Shown in pieces: positions 50,661-58,857 of a stretch of DNA of 64,000 nucleotides. The stretch comes from JACRLV01 sp045863555 (GTDB lineage: Bacteria > Planctomycetota > Phycisphaerae > UBA1845 > Fen-1342): NCBI GenBank assembly GCA_045863555.1, contig BTUU01000002.1:124001-188000 (forward strand). Direction: 5' to 3'. The translations under genes were made by a program, and so were the position numbers. How positions within the stretch are numbered: position 1 is the first letter of the stretch; each line of letters starts with the position of its first letter. The notes under the pieces are model-generated. The model saw nothing but the letters and a program-made list of their open reading frames with translations. It did no database searches and was not told the origin of the DNA.

Positions 50661-51989
50661 GTGAACCCAGAGACGATCAACGACCTTTCGACGTTTTTTT
50701 CCGTCCCCGAGTACGACCGCGCGACCTTCGACGCATTTGCCGACGCAACGCACATCTCGGCCGATGCCCGGAATAAGTTTCTCGGCCTTCTGGCTGACTA
50801 TCAGTCCCGTCCCGATGCGGATGCGCTCCGCGTCGGCGTCGGCCGGCTCCTCGTCGGGCAGTTCGGCGACGCCCTCGAATCCCTGAAGAAGGCGAAGGAA
50901 TCGAAATTCCGCCGGTTCTACGCGGGCGCCGCGGCCACGCCGATCGGGCGTCATGCCGACGCCATCGAAAGCTACGCGAAGGCAGCCGAACAGGGCTGGG
51001 ACGCGTTTGAGTGCGACATGCGCATCGCCGAAGTGCACGTCCGCGCCGGCGATCTCGCCGCCGCGGAGAAGATCGTCAGGAAGCGCGAGCGCGAGGGCGC
51101 CGACCGGGGCGACTGGTACTACGTCGCGGGCCTCGTGGCCGAGCGGAGCGACAACCGGGTGCAGGCCCAGGAGCGCTACCTGAAAGCCCTGGAACTCGTG
51201 CCCGAGCATGAGCCGGCGATGTTCCGCTGCGCCTGGCTCCACGATCTCGCCGCCGAGGATGACGAGGCGGTCGCCCTGTACGAGCACCTGGCCCAGCGGC
51301 CGCGCTCGTTCGTGAACGCGCTGATCAACCTCGCGGTGCTCTACGAGGACCGCGGCCGGTTCGACGCCGCCCGCAGTTGCCTGCGCCGCGTGCTGGCCGC
51401 GTTCCCGAATCACACGCGTGCCCGTCTGTTTTTCAAGGACGTCGAGTCAAGCCGGCAGATGGTCATTGAAGACAGCCGCGAGCAGCGCACCGAGAACCGC
51501 AACCGGATCCTCGACACGCCGATCGGCGAATTCGAGCTGTCGGCCCGCGCGCGAAACTGCCTCAAGAAGATGAAAGTCACGACGCTCGGCGACCTGATCA
51601 AGCTGAGCGAGGCGGAACTCGCCGCGTACAAGAACTTCGGCGAGGGATCGCTGACCGAGATTCGCGGCATGCTCTCCAAGAAGGGCCTGCGGCTGGGCAT
51701 GCGGGCCGAGGAGGTCGACCCCAACGCGGTCGTCGCCGCCGCGCCGCCCGTCGTCCGGTACACCGTCGCGCCGGGGTCCGAAAGCACGCTCGCCCGCGCC
51801 GTTTCCGAACTGGAGCTTTCCGTGCGCGCCCGCCGCTGCCTCCAGCGGCTCAACATCGTCACGGTCGGCGACCTCATTCAGCATTCCGAGGCCGAACTGC
51901 TCGCGACCCGAAATTTCGGCCAGACGTCGCTGACGGAAATCAAGACGCGCCTGGCCGAGCTGGGAGTGACCCTCGCGCCGAAGCAGTAA
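50661..51989 (+). CDS. TPR protein with two RNA polymerase alpha C-terminal domains
   Basis: A 442-residue protein; GTG at 50661 follows GGAGCAGCAGG. Residues about 60-275 are TPR-like helical repeats (FYAGAAATPIGRHADAIESY, RFDAARSCLRRVLAAFPNHT). Two copies of the RNA polymerase alpha-CTD fold follow: FELSARARNCLKKMKVTTLG (from about 288, with KNFGEGSLTEI) and LELSVRARRCLQRLNIVTVG (from about 380, with RNFGQTSLTEI). Each has the helix-hairpin-helix region that in RpoA contacts UP-element DNA. The RpoA N-terminal domain is absent, so it cannot be the core subunit. It could bind DNA, transcription factors or RNA polymerase. From general knowledge such fusions occur in planctomycetes. Confidence 0.85.
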   Translation: MNPETINDLSTFFSVPEYDRATFDAFADATHISADARNKFLGLLADYQSRPDADALRVGVGRLLVGQFGDALESLKKAKESKFRRFYAGAAATPIGRHADAIESYAKAAEQGWDAFECDMRIAEVHVRAGDLAAAEKIVRKREREGADRGDWYYVAGLVAERSDNRVQAQERYLKALELVPEHEPAMFRCAWLHDLAAEDDEAVALYEHLAQRPRSFVNALINLAVLYEDRGRFDAARSCLRRVLAAFPNHTRARLFFKDVESSRQMVIEDSREQRTENRNRILDTPIGEFELSARARNCLKKMKVTTLGDLIKLSEAELAAYKNFGEGSLTEIRGMLSKKGLRLGMRAEEVDPNAVVAAAPPVVRYTVAPGSESTLARAVSELELSVRARRCLQRLNIVTVGDLIQHSEAELLATRNFGQTSLTEIKTRLAELGVTLAPKQ

Positions 51990-52065
51990 CGCGGCCGATT
52001 CCAGCCTCCGGAACGATGCGGTGGCGGAACCGCCGGGGGCGTAGTCCCGGCCGGAGGTTTCGACG

Positions 52066-52500
52066 ATGGGATACGCGTTCGCGAAGGTCGACGTGTGGGT
52101 CGGGGACACCCTCAACCGGCCCGGCTCGCTCGCCCGGGTCCTGGAAGCGCTCGACGCCGCCGGCGCGGACCTGGAGTTTCTCGTCGCGCGGCAGGTCAGC
52201 CGCAACACGTCGCGCGTGTTTCTTTCGCCGCTCCGGACGGCCGCGCAGCGCCGGGCCGCTGCGGATGTCGGCCTGGTCCGTGCGGAAAACATGTACTCCA
52301 TGCGAATCGAGGGTCCGAACAAGCCGGGGCTCGCCGCGCGGATTTCCCGCGCCCTCGCCGACGCGGGGCTGAACATCCGCGGAGTCTCCGCCGCCAGGCA
52401 GAACTCGAAGGTCGCGCTCTATTTCGGGTTTTCTTCGGCGGATGACCTGAAGACAGCTGTCCGGGTCGCGAAGCGGGCTGTCTCCGGCGGCGCGAAGTGA
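52066..52500 (+). CDS. Tandem ACT-domain protein
   Basis: A 144-residue protein with two ACT units. The first starts at AKVDVWVGDTLNRPGSLARV (about 6-25) and the second at MYSMRIEGPNKPGLAARISR (about 76-95), followed by ALADAGLNIRGVSA. Each has the glycine at the ligand loop (RPGSLA, KPGLAA). Stand-alone ACT proteins bind amino acids or other small ligands and regulate enzymes. GGAGG lies 8 bases before the ATG. Its stop overlaps the next start as GTGA, tying it to the GT39-like gene, an odd pairing. The 76 bases after the alpha-CTD gene may be within one operon. Confidence 0.85.
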   Translation: MGYAFAKVDVWVGDTLNRPGSLARVLEALDAAGADLEFLVARQVSRNTSRVFLSPLRTAAQRRAAADVGLVRAENMYSMRIEGPNKPGLAARISRALADAGLNIRGVSAARQNSKVALYFGFSSADDLKTAVRVAKRAVSGGAK

Positions 52501-54143
52501 GCCCGGACCGTCCCGCCGCGCTGATTCCGATCTCCAGGCTCTCCCTGGGGCGCCTCCTGCTCATCGTCATCGCAGCCGGTCTGGCGTGGCGCTGCGTCCG
52601 TTTCGCACTCGGCTTCCCGGTCTGGGGCGACGAGGCCTTCGTCGCCGTCAACTTCCTCGTCCGCGACTACGCGGGAATGCTCCGTCCGCTCGAATGGGGC
52701 CAGATCGTCCCCGCCGTGTTCATGTGGATCGAGTTGGCGATCGTCCGCGCGCTCGGACCGTCGGAGCACGCGCTGCGCCTGCTTCCTTTCCTTGCGGGAA
52801 TCGCCGCTCTGCTCGTTTTCGTCCGGTTCGCGCGGCGACATCTGGCCGCGCCGGCCGCGCTGCTCGCGATCGGCTTCCTGGCTGCGGCGAACTACCCGAT
52901 CCGCCACGCCGCCGAGGTCAAGCCGTACGCCACCGACCTGCTGATCAGCCTTCTGCTGACGGCTGCGGCATGGAGTTTCTTCTGCAACGCGCGCCGGTGG
53001 CTCGTGCTGGTCGGTCTGATCATCCTCGCGCTGGCCGGGCCCTGGTGCTCCTACCCGTCGGTATTCGTCGGGGGCGGCGTGACGCTCTTCCTCGCGGCCG
53101 CGGGGCTGCGGCGAAGGCGGTGGGAGCTACTCGCCAGCGCGGCGGTTGTCGGCGCGGCGCTCCTGATCGGTTTTCTCAGCATGTACCAGACGTACGGCCG
53201 GGCGCAGGCGGATTTTGCCGCGGGCATCTCCGAAATCGAGATGTGGAAAAAGACTTTTCCGCCGCTGACGGACCCGCTCGGCCTGCTCGTCTGGTTCGTG
53301 TGGATGCACACGGGCAACATGCTCGCGTACCCGGTGGGCGGCGATTACGGCGCGAGCACCGTCACGTTCCTGCTTTGCATCGTCGGCGGCGTCCGGCTCG
53401 CGCAGCGCCGCCCGCTGCTCCTGTGGCTGCTCGTGTCGCCGCTCCTGCTCGCGCTGCTGGCGGCCTTCCTGAAGAAGTACCCCTACGGAGGGTCGGCGCG
53501 GACGATGCTCTACATGGCGCCGGCGTTCTGTTTCCTCGCCGGGTATGGGACCTGGGTACTCATCGCGCGGGTGCTTCCGCGGCGTTTCGAGCTGCGCCCG
53601 GTCGGCGCGAGGAGTCTTGAGTGGGGCAGCGGCCCGATTGTCCGGACCGTCGCCTGCATCCTGATCGTCATCGCGCTCGCCGGGACGGTGGTCGATCTCG
53701 CCGCGCCGTACAAGTCGTCCGTGGACGCGCTCACACGAACGACGGTGCGCGATCTCGCCCGCCAGACCGGCCCCGACGTGCGCTGGATCGTCTTCAATTC
53801 GCCGACGAAGGTCGACTATGCCCCCTGGCTCGGCGACTGGCAGGGCACGGGCGGGCAGTTTGTCTTCGAGGTGGCGCGGTTTGCCCCGGCCGGCCGCCTG
53901 CTCTGGGCGCCGGACCCCGCGACGATCGCGCCCGACGGAAAGCCCGTGCTGCTCCTGAGCTACCGCGGCGTCAAGGCCGAATTCCCCGAAGCGCAGTTTG
54001 AGCGCTACCTCCGGATGCTTTGCGACCGCCTCGGCGCGGACCCCCGGCATACCCGAACGCGGCTGAAAGAACGCGACGGCCGCATCGAGGCGATCGATCA
54101 GTACGTCCTTCAGCCGATGCCGGCGTCGTCGTCCGGGCAATAA
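52497..54143 (+). CDS. GT39-like membrane glycosyltransferase
   Basis: A 548-residue polytopic protein starting with GTG at 52497. About ten membrane segments are visible. The first luminal loop has the acidic motif FPVWGDEAFVAVNFLVRDY (about 40-58), where GT39/ArnT-type enzymes hold the catalytic Asp-Glu. RHAAEVKPYATDLLISLLLT near 139-158 matches the second conserved loop of PMT_2-type proteins. The C-terminal part (about 410-548) is soluble and would face the periplasm. Members transfer sugars from polyprenyl-phosphate donors to proteins or lipids. The substrate is unknown. Confidence 0.82.
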   Translation: MSPDRPAALIPISRLSLGRLLLIVIAAGLAWRCVRFALGFPVWGDEAFVAVNFLVRDYAGMLRPLEWGQIVPAVFMWIELAIVRALGPSEHALRLLPFLAGIAALLVFVRFARRHLAAPAALLAIGFLAAANYPIRHAAEVKPYATDLLISLLLTAAAWSFFCNARRWLVLVGLIILALAGPWCSYPSVFVGGGVTLFLAAAGLRRRRWELLASAAVVGAALLIGFLSMYQTYGRAQADFAAGISEIEMWKKTFPPLTDPLGLLVWFVWMHTGNMLAYPVGGDYGASTVTFLLCIVGGVRLAQRRPLLLWLLVSPLLLALLAAFLKKYPYGGSARTMLYMAPAFCFLAGYGTWVLIARVLPRRFELRPVGARSLEWGSGPIVRTVACILIVIALAGTVVDLAAPYKSSVDALTRTTVRDLARQTGPDVRWIVFNSPTKVDYAPWLGDWQGTGGQFVFEVARFAPAGRLLWAPDPATIAPDGKPVLLLSYRGVKAEFPEAQFERYLRMLCDRLGADPRHTRTRLKERDGRIEAIDQYVLQPMPASSSGQ

Positions 54144-54317
54144 TCCCGGTATTCCGTCGTTTTCCGGGAGTGGGGGGCGGCGTCGAGATTTTTCTTCGCT
54201 GGCAGCCGAGAGGCCGCTATGATCCGTACGTCTGGGCGGTTCATCGGTCGATAGAAACCGGTGGACAAGGCTTGTAGTCGGCATCCTGTGGGGGGAAGCC
54301 GGCCCGGGATTCATCAC

Positions 54318-55370
54318 GTGTCGAAAGTGCGGCGGTTCGGCGCCTTCGTCATTCTGACGCTGGTGCTGGATATCCTGCTGGTCGTGTTTGTCGCCGTAGC
54401 GTTCCGCTACTGGCCGCAGTTGCTTATCGACATCCGCTATTCGATCTTTGCGCGTTCGATTTCGGATGCGGAATCGCTTCGTCAGCCGCTGGACCAGATG
54501 GTCGCGGCGGGCTTCCTGACCGACAGCGCCGCCCGCCGGCAGGAGTGGCGCGATCGACTCGCCGCGGCACTGCCGGAGTTCGCGGCGCTGCCCCCCGAAT
54601 TCGCATCCTGGCCGAACGTCCGGAAGGCCCAGCACCTGGCCCGCCTGTTCTCGCGCGACGGCTGCGACGCGACGTTCGACCAGACCACGACGCTGCTGGA
54701 GAAGATGCAGCGGATTCGCGAACCGATGGGTCTCTGTTCCGATCATGTCGAAGTGTTCCTCGCGCTCTGCAATATCCACGACGTCCCGGCGGCTGAGGTG
54801 TCGATTACCAACCACACGGTCGCGCGGGTCTGGAGCAGGAGCCAGCAGCAGTGGGTCTACATCGATCCGCAATACTGCCTCATGGCCCGCGGCGCGGACG
54901 GGCGCTATCTCTCGGTGCTTCAGATGCGCGAGCAGATGTACCGCGGCCAGACGGTCCAGTACGAGTTCTTCGGGAATTCTTCGCAGAAATTCGCCGCGGC
55001 CGATCCGCGCCAGTTCGCGTACTACGACCGACCCGACGATTTCAGCGACATCGTGCTGACCTTCGGAAACAACGTCCTGGAGATTGACCGCTACCGGCAG
55101 GATCTGCTCTGGCTGCCCAAGCCGGTCCGGCAGATGTTCTACTGGGCGATCGGCGTGATGCCCGGGTACCAGATGATCCTAGACGACCGGTCCGTCTACG
55201 CCTGGCGGATCGAGCGCGTCCGCCTCGGTACGTACACGGTGGCGACGATCGTCGGAGTCCAGAACGCCGCGACGCCGTTTGCGATCGCGGCATACCTGCT
55301 CCGAAAGCGCCGCCTGAAGGCGCAATCCGCGCCGGCCCGCGTTCCGCCCGCGCTCACGCCTCAGGTCTGA
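54318..55370 (+). CDS. Membrane protein with transglutaminase-like domain
   Basis: About 350 residues from GTG at 54318; a GTG at 54261 is an in-frame alternative, and neither has a strong ribosome-binding site. One membrane span follows the start (FGAFVILTLVLDILLVVFVA). A periplasmic transglutaminase/protease-fold domain (about 120-215) has the cysteine in REPMGLCSDHVEVFLALC, the histidine in SITNHTVARVW and the aspartate in WVYIDPQYCLM, so the triad is plausible. A second hydrophobic segment comes near the C-terminus (about 305-330). It could act on surface proteins or glycans. Its stop region overlaps the convergent FkbM-type gene by 10 bases. Confidence 0.8.
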   Translation: MSKVRRFGAFVILTLVLDILLVVFVAVAFRYWPQLLIDIRYSIFARSISDAESLRQPLDQMVAAGFLTDSAARRQEWRDRLAAALPEFAALPPEFASWPNVRKAQHLARLFSRDGCDATFDQTTTLLEKMQRIREPMGLCSDHVEVFLALCNIHDVPAAEVSITNHTVARVWSRSQQQWVYIDPQYCLMARGADGRYLSVLQMREQMYRGQTVQYEFFGNSSQKFAAADPRQFAYYDRPDDFSDIVLTFGNNVLEIDRYRQDLLWLPKPVRQMFYWAIGVMPGYQMILDDRSVYAWRIERVRLGTYTVATIVGVQNAATPFAIAAYLLRKRRLKAQSAPARVPPALTPQV

Positions 55371-56128
55371 CTCGTCCCCGCACTGTCCGCGCCTGGCGGC
55401 TCGGGAGGAGCCGACACGCGCAACGAGGGCTCAAAGAGCATGTCCATCTGCCACAGCACCTGGTCGCCGGCGCGGCGCGACACTTCGCAGATGTCGACGC
55501 AGCGGAACCCGCGTGCCTCCAGCCAGCCGCACAGCTCGTGAAATCGCAGGCAGCCGGGATCGTCGGGGACCAGCTTGAAGTTGTAGACCTCGATGACCAG
55601 CAGGCTTGCCCGATAGAGCGTCGCGGCGGCCCCGCTCAGGATGGCCGTCTCGAATCCGTGCGTATCCAGCTTGACCAGAAATGGCCCGGCGAGGCCATGC
55701 TCCGCGACCAGGCTGTCGAGCGTCCGCATCGGCACGACGAGGTCGGAGGTCCCCGTCGGTCGCTCCGATGCCACGCCGCCGAACGGGTCCGACGCGTCGA
55801 AGTGAATCGTTCCGTCACGCGGGCCGGCCGCGACGAGCGCGGTCGCGAAGCGGCGGTCCCGACGCGTGAGTTCACGCAGCGCCGCCGCGTGTGTCGGCTG
55901 GGCTTCCACGAGCAGAAATCGGGCGGCGGGGAAGACCGTCGCGGCCATCGTCGACCACCGGCCGTCCGACGCGCCCACGTCGATGACCGTGCTGATGGGG
56001 GTCCCTCGGCCGGCGGCTCGGGCGAGGCCCGCCCGGGTCGAGTTTCCGGCGATGGCAGGGCGCGGAGCGGGGCGGCTGACGAGTCCAAGGCGGGTGGCCG
56101 CGCGGCGCAGCGCCGACGAGAGCGTCAT
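55361..56128 (-). CDS. FkbM-family methyltransferase
   Basis: A 255-residue SAM-dependent methyltransferase of the FkbM type, which often O-methylates sugars. Motif I is STVIDVGASDGRWSTMA (about 46-62), followed by ARFLLVEAQPTHAAALREL and MRTLDSLVAEHGLAGPFLVK. LDTHGFETAILSGAAATLY, the FkbM 'D-x-x-G-x-E' motif, lies near 153-171. GGAG lies 7 bases before the ATG, and the start overlaps the stop of the upstream glycosyltransferase as ATGA. It is the last gene of the minus-strand polysaccharide group. Confidence 0.9.
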   Translation of the reverse strand: MTLSSALRRAATRLGLVSRPAPRPAIAGNSTRAGLARAAGRGTPISTVIDVGASDGRWSTMAATVFPAARFLLVEAQPTHAAALRELTRRDRRFATALVAAGPRDGTIHFDASDPFGGVASERPTGTSDLVVPMRTLDSLVAEHGLAGPFLVKLDTHGFETAILSGAAATLYRASLLVIEVYNFKLVPDDPGCLRFHELCGWLEARGFRCVDICEVSRRAGDQVLWQMDMLFEPSLRVSAPPEPPGADSAGTSQT

Positions 56129-57366
56129 GCCACGACTCCGGGTTCAACGGGAGGGTGACGTTGTCGCGGTGCGGTGAGGCTGCGCTGGTATTCGCGCAGC
56201 CGCGCGCGGGCGAGCACTCTCCAGTCGAATTGCTGTTGCATGCGCGCGCGCCCCGTCGCACCGAGCCGGAGCCGCACGCGGGGATCCTCAAGCTGGAGCA
56301 GGCGCGATGCGAGGTCGGCGGCGTCGCCCTCCTCATAGAGCAGTCCGCAGCCGTCGACACGCTCGATCACTTGCACGCGGTCGCTGAGGATCAGCGGCAG
56401 CCCGCACGCGGCGGCGTCGAGCTGGCTGGTCGATTCCTGGCGCGGCCACACGCCGACGTCGGCCGCGCGGTAGAGATCCGGCAGGGCGTCGACGTCGACG
56501 AAGGGATGCAGGACGCAGCCCGGCGTCGATTCGATCTCTCCCGCGATGTCGCGCGGTCCGCTGCCGATGAACAGTCCGAAGAACCGCCGGCCAGCCTGCC
56601 GCAGCCGGGCAATTGCCCGAGCGAGGATCTCCGGTCCCTTGTCCCGCGTCATGCGGCCGGAATAGACGCACAGCACGTCGGTATCGCCCACGCCCCACGC
56701 GGCGCGCCGGGCGGCCCGGTCGGCGAGTGCCGCTTGGCCGCTCGCGGGCCGAAAGAGCGTCGTGTCCGTTCCCAGCGGCGCGACTTCGACCTTGTCGGGA
56801 TGCATGCCGAAGAACCGCGTCGCGATTTCCGCCGCGTCGGTGCTGATCGGGTGGCAGCGCTGCGTCATCCAGGAGAGCGGCCGCCCCGTGAATGCCCGGT
56901 AGAGCAGCCACGCGGCCCGTTTCGCCAGCGGGAGCTTTGCCCGCGCATCCGCAAAGACGGATGCGTGGATGTGCGCTTCGAGGAACAGGCGGTAGCCCAG
57001 GAGCGGTCGATAGAGCGCCGCCTCGTAGCTCGTCAGGCAGTTCACCTCGAATCCCTGGACGACGTCGGGCCGGAGTTCCGCGAGCTTGCGGTAGAGCCCG
57101 CGGATCCGCAGCCGCCCGCGGAAAAAGCCGTGCGGCAGCCGGTGAACGGTTACCCCGTCCGCCCGCCGCACCGTGCCGCACTCCGCCAGCGGGGGGCCAA
57201 ACGCGGGCGCGTAGATCGAGGCGTAGTCCGGGTGCTGGAAGTACGGCTTGGCGTCGGAGGTCACGAGGTGCACATCGCAGCCGAGTGACGCCAGCGCGGC
57301 CGGCAGGAACCGGTCGACGTAGCCCATCCGCTCGTTGTGCCAGATCTGGACGACCGCGACGCGCAT
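56125..57366 (-). CDS. GT4-type glycosyltransferase
   Basis: A 413-residue GT-B retaining glycosyltransferase. The start at 57366 has GGGAGG just upstream (MRVAVVQIWHNERMGYVDRF). The N-terminal acceptor domain has FLEAHIHASVF near 130. The donor domain includes DVLCVYSGRMTRDKGPEILA (about 230-249), GLFIGSGPRD, and VWPRQESTSQLDAAACGLPL (about 318-337), a variant of the usual E-x7-E motif. It should transfer a sugar from a nucleotide donor onto a lipid-linked or surface glycan. It lies 11 bases after the methyltransferase gene and is coupled to the FkbM gene. Confidence 0.9.
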   Translation of the reverse strand: MRVAVVQIWHNERMGYVDRFLPAALASLGCDVHLVTSDAKPYFQHPDYASIYAPAFGPPLAECGTVRRADGVTVHRLPHGFFRGRLRIRGLYRKLAELRPDVVQGFEVNCLTSYEAALYRPLLGYRLFLEAHIHASVFADARAKLPLAKRAAWLLYRAFTGRPLSWMTQRCHPISTDAAEIATRFFGMHPDKVEVAPLGTDTTLFRPASGQAALADRAARRAAWGVGDTDVLCVYSGRMTRDKGPEILARAIARLRQAGRRFFGLFIGSGPRDIAGEIESTPGCVLHPFVDVDALPDLYRAADVGVWPRQESTSQLDAAACGLPLILSDRVQVIERVDGCGLLYEEGDAADLASRLLQLEDPRVRLRLGATGRARMQQQFDWRVLARARLREYQRSLTAPRQRHPPVEPGVVA

Positions 57367-57377
57367 CGGGCCTCCCG

Positions 57378-58115
57378 TCAGCCGGATCGCGGCCGGTTCA
57401 GCAGCGTTCGCACGCTGCCGTCGAGGCCGAAGACGTACACGTTGAAAGGCTCGTTCCATAGGAACAGGACGTTGAACAGGTCGGCGTTGTCGAAATACGC
57501 GTCCTGGAGGGGGTGCCGCCACGGGCCGAAGATCAGCTTCTGCCATTCCTTGCTGCGGATTCCCTCGTTCTGTCGCGGGGTCAGCTCAAAGAAACAGAGC
57601 GTGCCGGCGATCGCGACGACATGCCACTTGTGCATGTCGCGGACGTTCCACGCAAACAGGGCGTCCTTGCCGAGGGTGGGGGTCTCGATGTACCCGCGGC
57701 GTGCCACGCGCATCATCTCCCGGCACGCGGCGATCGGATCGTCGATGTGTTCGAGCACGTGCGCGCAGTAGACGAAGTCGAACTCGCCGTCCTTGAATGG
57801 CAGCGCGGCGATGTCGGCCTCGACGAACCGCCGCCCGTCGCGGACCAGTTCGGCGTGGCGGTGCTGCGTCGGTCCCGTGAAGCGATCGACGAGGACTGTC
57901 GCGTAGGGGAACGGATCGCCGCCGCTGCCGATGTCGAGGACGTCTGCGCCGGGTGCGATGCCGAAATCGACGTGCCGCTGCTGATACGCGAAGCGGGTGC
58001 GCTCGTCGGCCCGCGGGACGCGCGGCGCGACGCGGTCGATGCGCAGGCCCAGCCTCCGCATCAGCCAGTGCTGGATCGCCGCCCGGGGCCGCCGAAGGGT
58101 CTGCGTCAGGCTCAT
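57378..58115 (-). CDS. Class I methyltransferase (Methyltransf_11 type)
   Basis: A 245-residue protein with the start at 58115 (MSLTQTLRRPRAAIQHWL). Motif I is ADVLDIGSGGDPFPYATVLV (about 57-76), followed by VEADIAALPFKDGEFDFVYC and the post-motif AHVLEHIDDPIAACREMMRV near 115-134. The C-terminal third (KEWQKLIFGPWRHP, LFNVLFLWNEPFNVYVF) may bind the acceptor. It lies only a base or so after the next upstream gene and 11 bases before the glycosyltransferase gene. A role in methylating the surface polysaccharide is an inference from context. Confidence 0.87.
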   Translation of the reverse strand: MSLTQTLRRPRAAIQHWLMRRLGLRIDRVAPRVPRADERTRFAYQQRHVDFGIAPGADVLDIGSGGDPFPYATVLVDRFTGPTQHRHAELVRDGRRFVEADIAALPFKDGEFDFVYCAHVLEHIDDPIAACREMMRVARRGYIETPTLGKDALFAWNVRDMHKWHVVAIAGTLCFFELTPRQNEGIRSKEWQKLIFGPWRHPLQDAYFDNADLFNVLFLWNEPFNVYVFGLDGSVRTLLNRPRSG

Positions 58116-58116
58116 G

Positions 58117-58857
58117 TCAGTGTTTTCTCCACGCGCTGGTGCACACGAAGTGCTCGACGTAGGGGATCGGGCCGGCGAAATCCCGCCGCGTAAAACCTGT
58201 GTCAAGGAGCCGGATTCCTCGGGCGTAGTGCTCGCGATCCGCATTGTCGAGAACCAGCCACCCTCCGCGGCGGACCTTGGGGATCGCGCGGCGGATGCAC
58301 GCGGGGCGTGCGCGGCCGTCGATCAGCACCAGGTCGAAGCTCTCGTCGGCGAACCGGTCGATCGCGTGGACATACGCTTCAAACGACATTCCGGAGAACC
58401 GCGGATCGCTCGAACCGTATTGCGCGGGATCGTCGGCCGCGTGCGGGCAGTAGACCGGTGCGGGCTGAATGAGCCGCAACTCCGGCCGGTCGAGCCGCGC
58501 GGCGAGTCGCGGGGCGACGCGCGCGTACCACGCGGGATCATGTTCGATCGAGGTGCTCGTCGCGCCGAGGTTTGCGAGAAAGAGGGTCGAGCCGCCCGAG
58601 CCCCACTCGAAAACGCGCGTGCCGTGCGACACGATCCGCCGCAGGAACCGAGCGGCCGCGAAGGTGATCCAAGGCTGGGCGTCGTCGAGCGGGCTGCCGC
58701 CCGCGAGCGCGCGTCGCCAGGCCGGGTAGTCGCGCAGCGCCGGAAGGAGCCCTGTGCCCGAAATCGGCGGCGCAAAGCCCGCCCGGGCATTGCGAAGGAA
58801 TCGCCGCAGCGAGCGCGTCGCACCGCGCCATCGTCGGGTGGCGGCGTCTAGCAGCAT
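58117..58857 (-). CDS. Class I SAM-dependent methyltransferase-like protein
   Basis: A 246-residue protein. Residues about 78-160 carry the methyltransferase pattern: TRVFEWGSGGSTLFLANLGA (motif I variant with GSGGST), SIEHDPAWYARVAPRLA, then SFDLVLIDGRARPACIR near 172-188, and RRGGWLVLDNADREHY near 197-212. The IDGR and LDNAD motifs fit the Methyltransf_24-like family. The start at 58857 overlaps the end of the ABC ATPase gene by 10 bases. The acceptor is unknown; the location suggests a surface glycan or its lipid carrier. Confidence 0.85.
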   Translation of the reverse strand: MLLDAATRRWRGATRSLRRFLRNARAGFAPPISGTGLLPALRDYPAWRRALAGGSPLDDAQPWITFAAARFLRRIVSHGTRVFEWGSGGSTLFLANLGATSTSIEHDPAWYARVAPRLAARLDRPELRLIQPAPVYCPHAADDPAQYGSSDPRFSGMSFEAYVHAIDRFADESFDLVLIDGRARPACIRRAIPKVRRGGWLVLDNADREHYARGIRLLDTGFTRRDFAGPIPYVEHFVCTSAWRKH

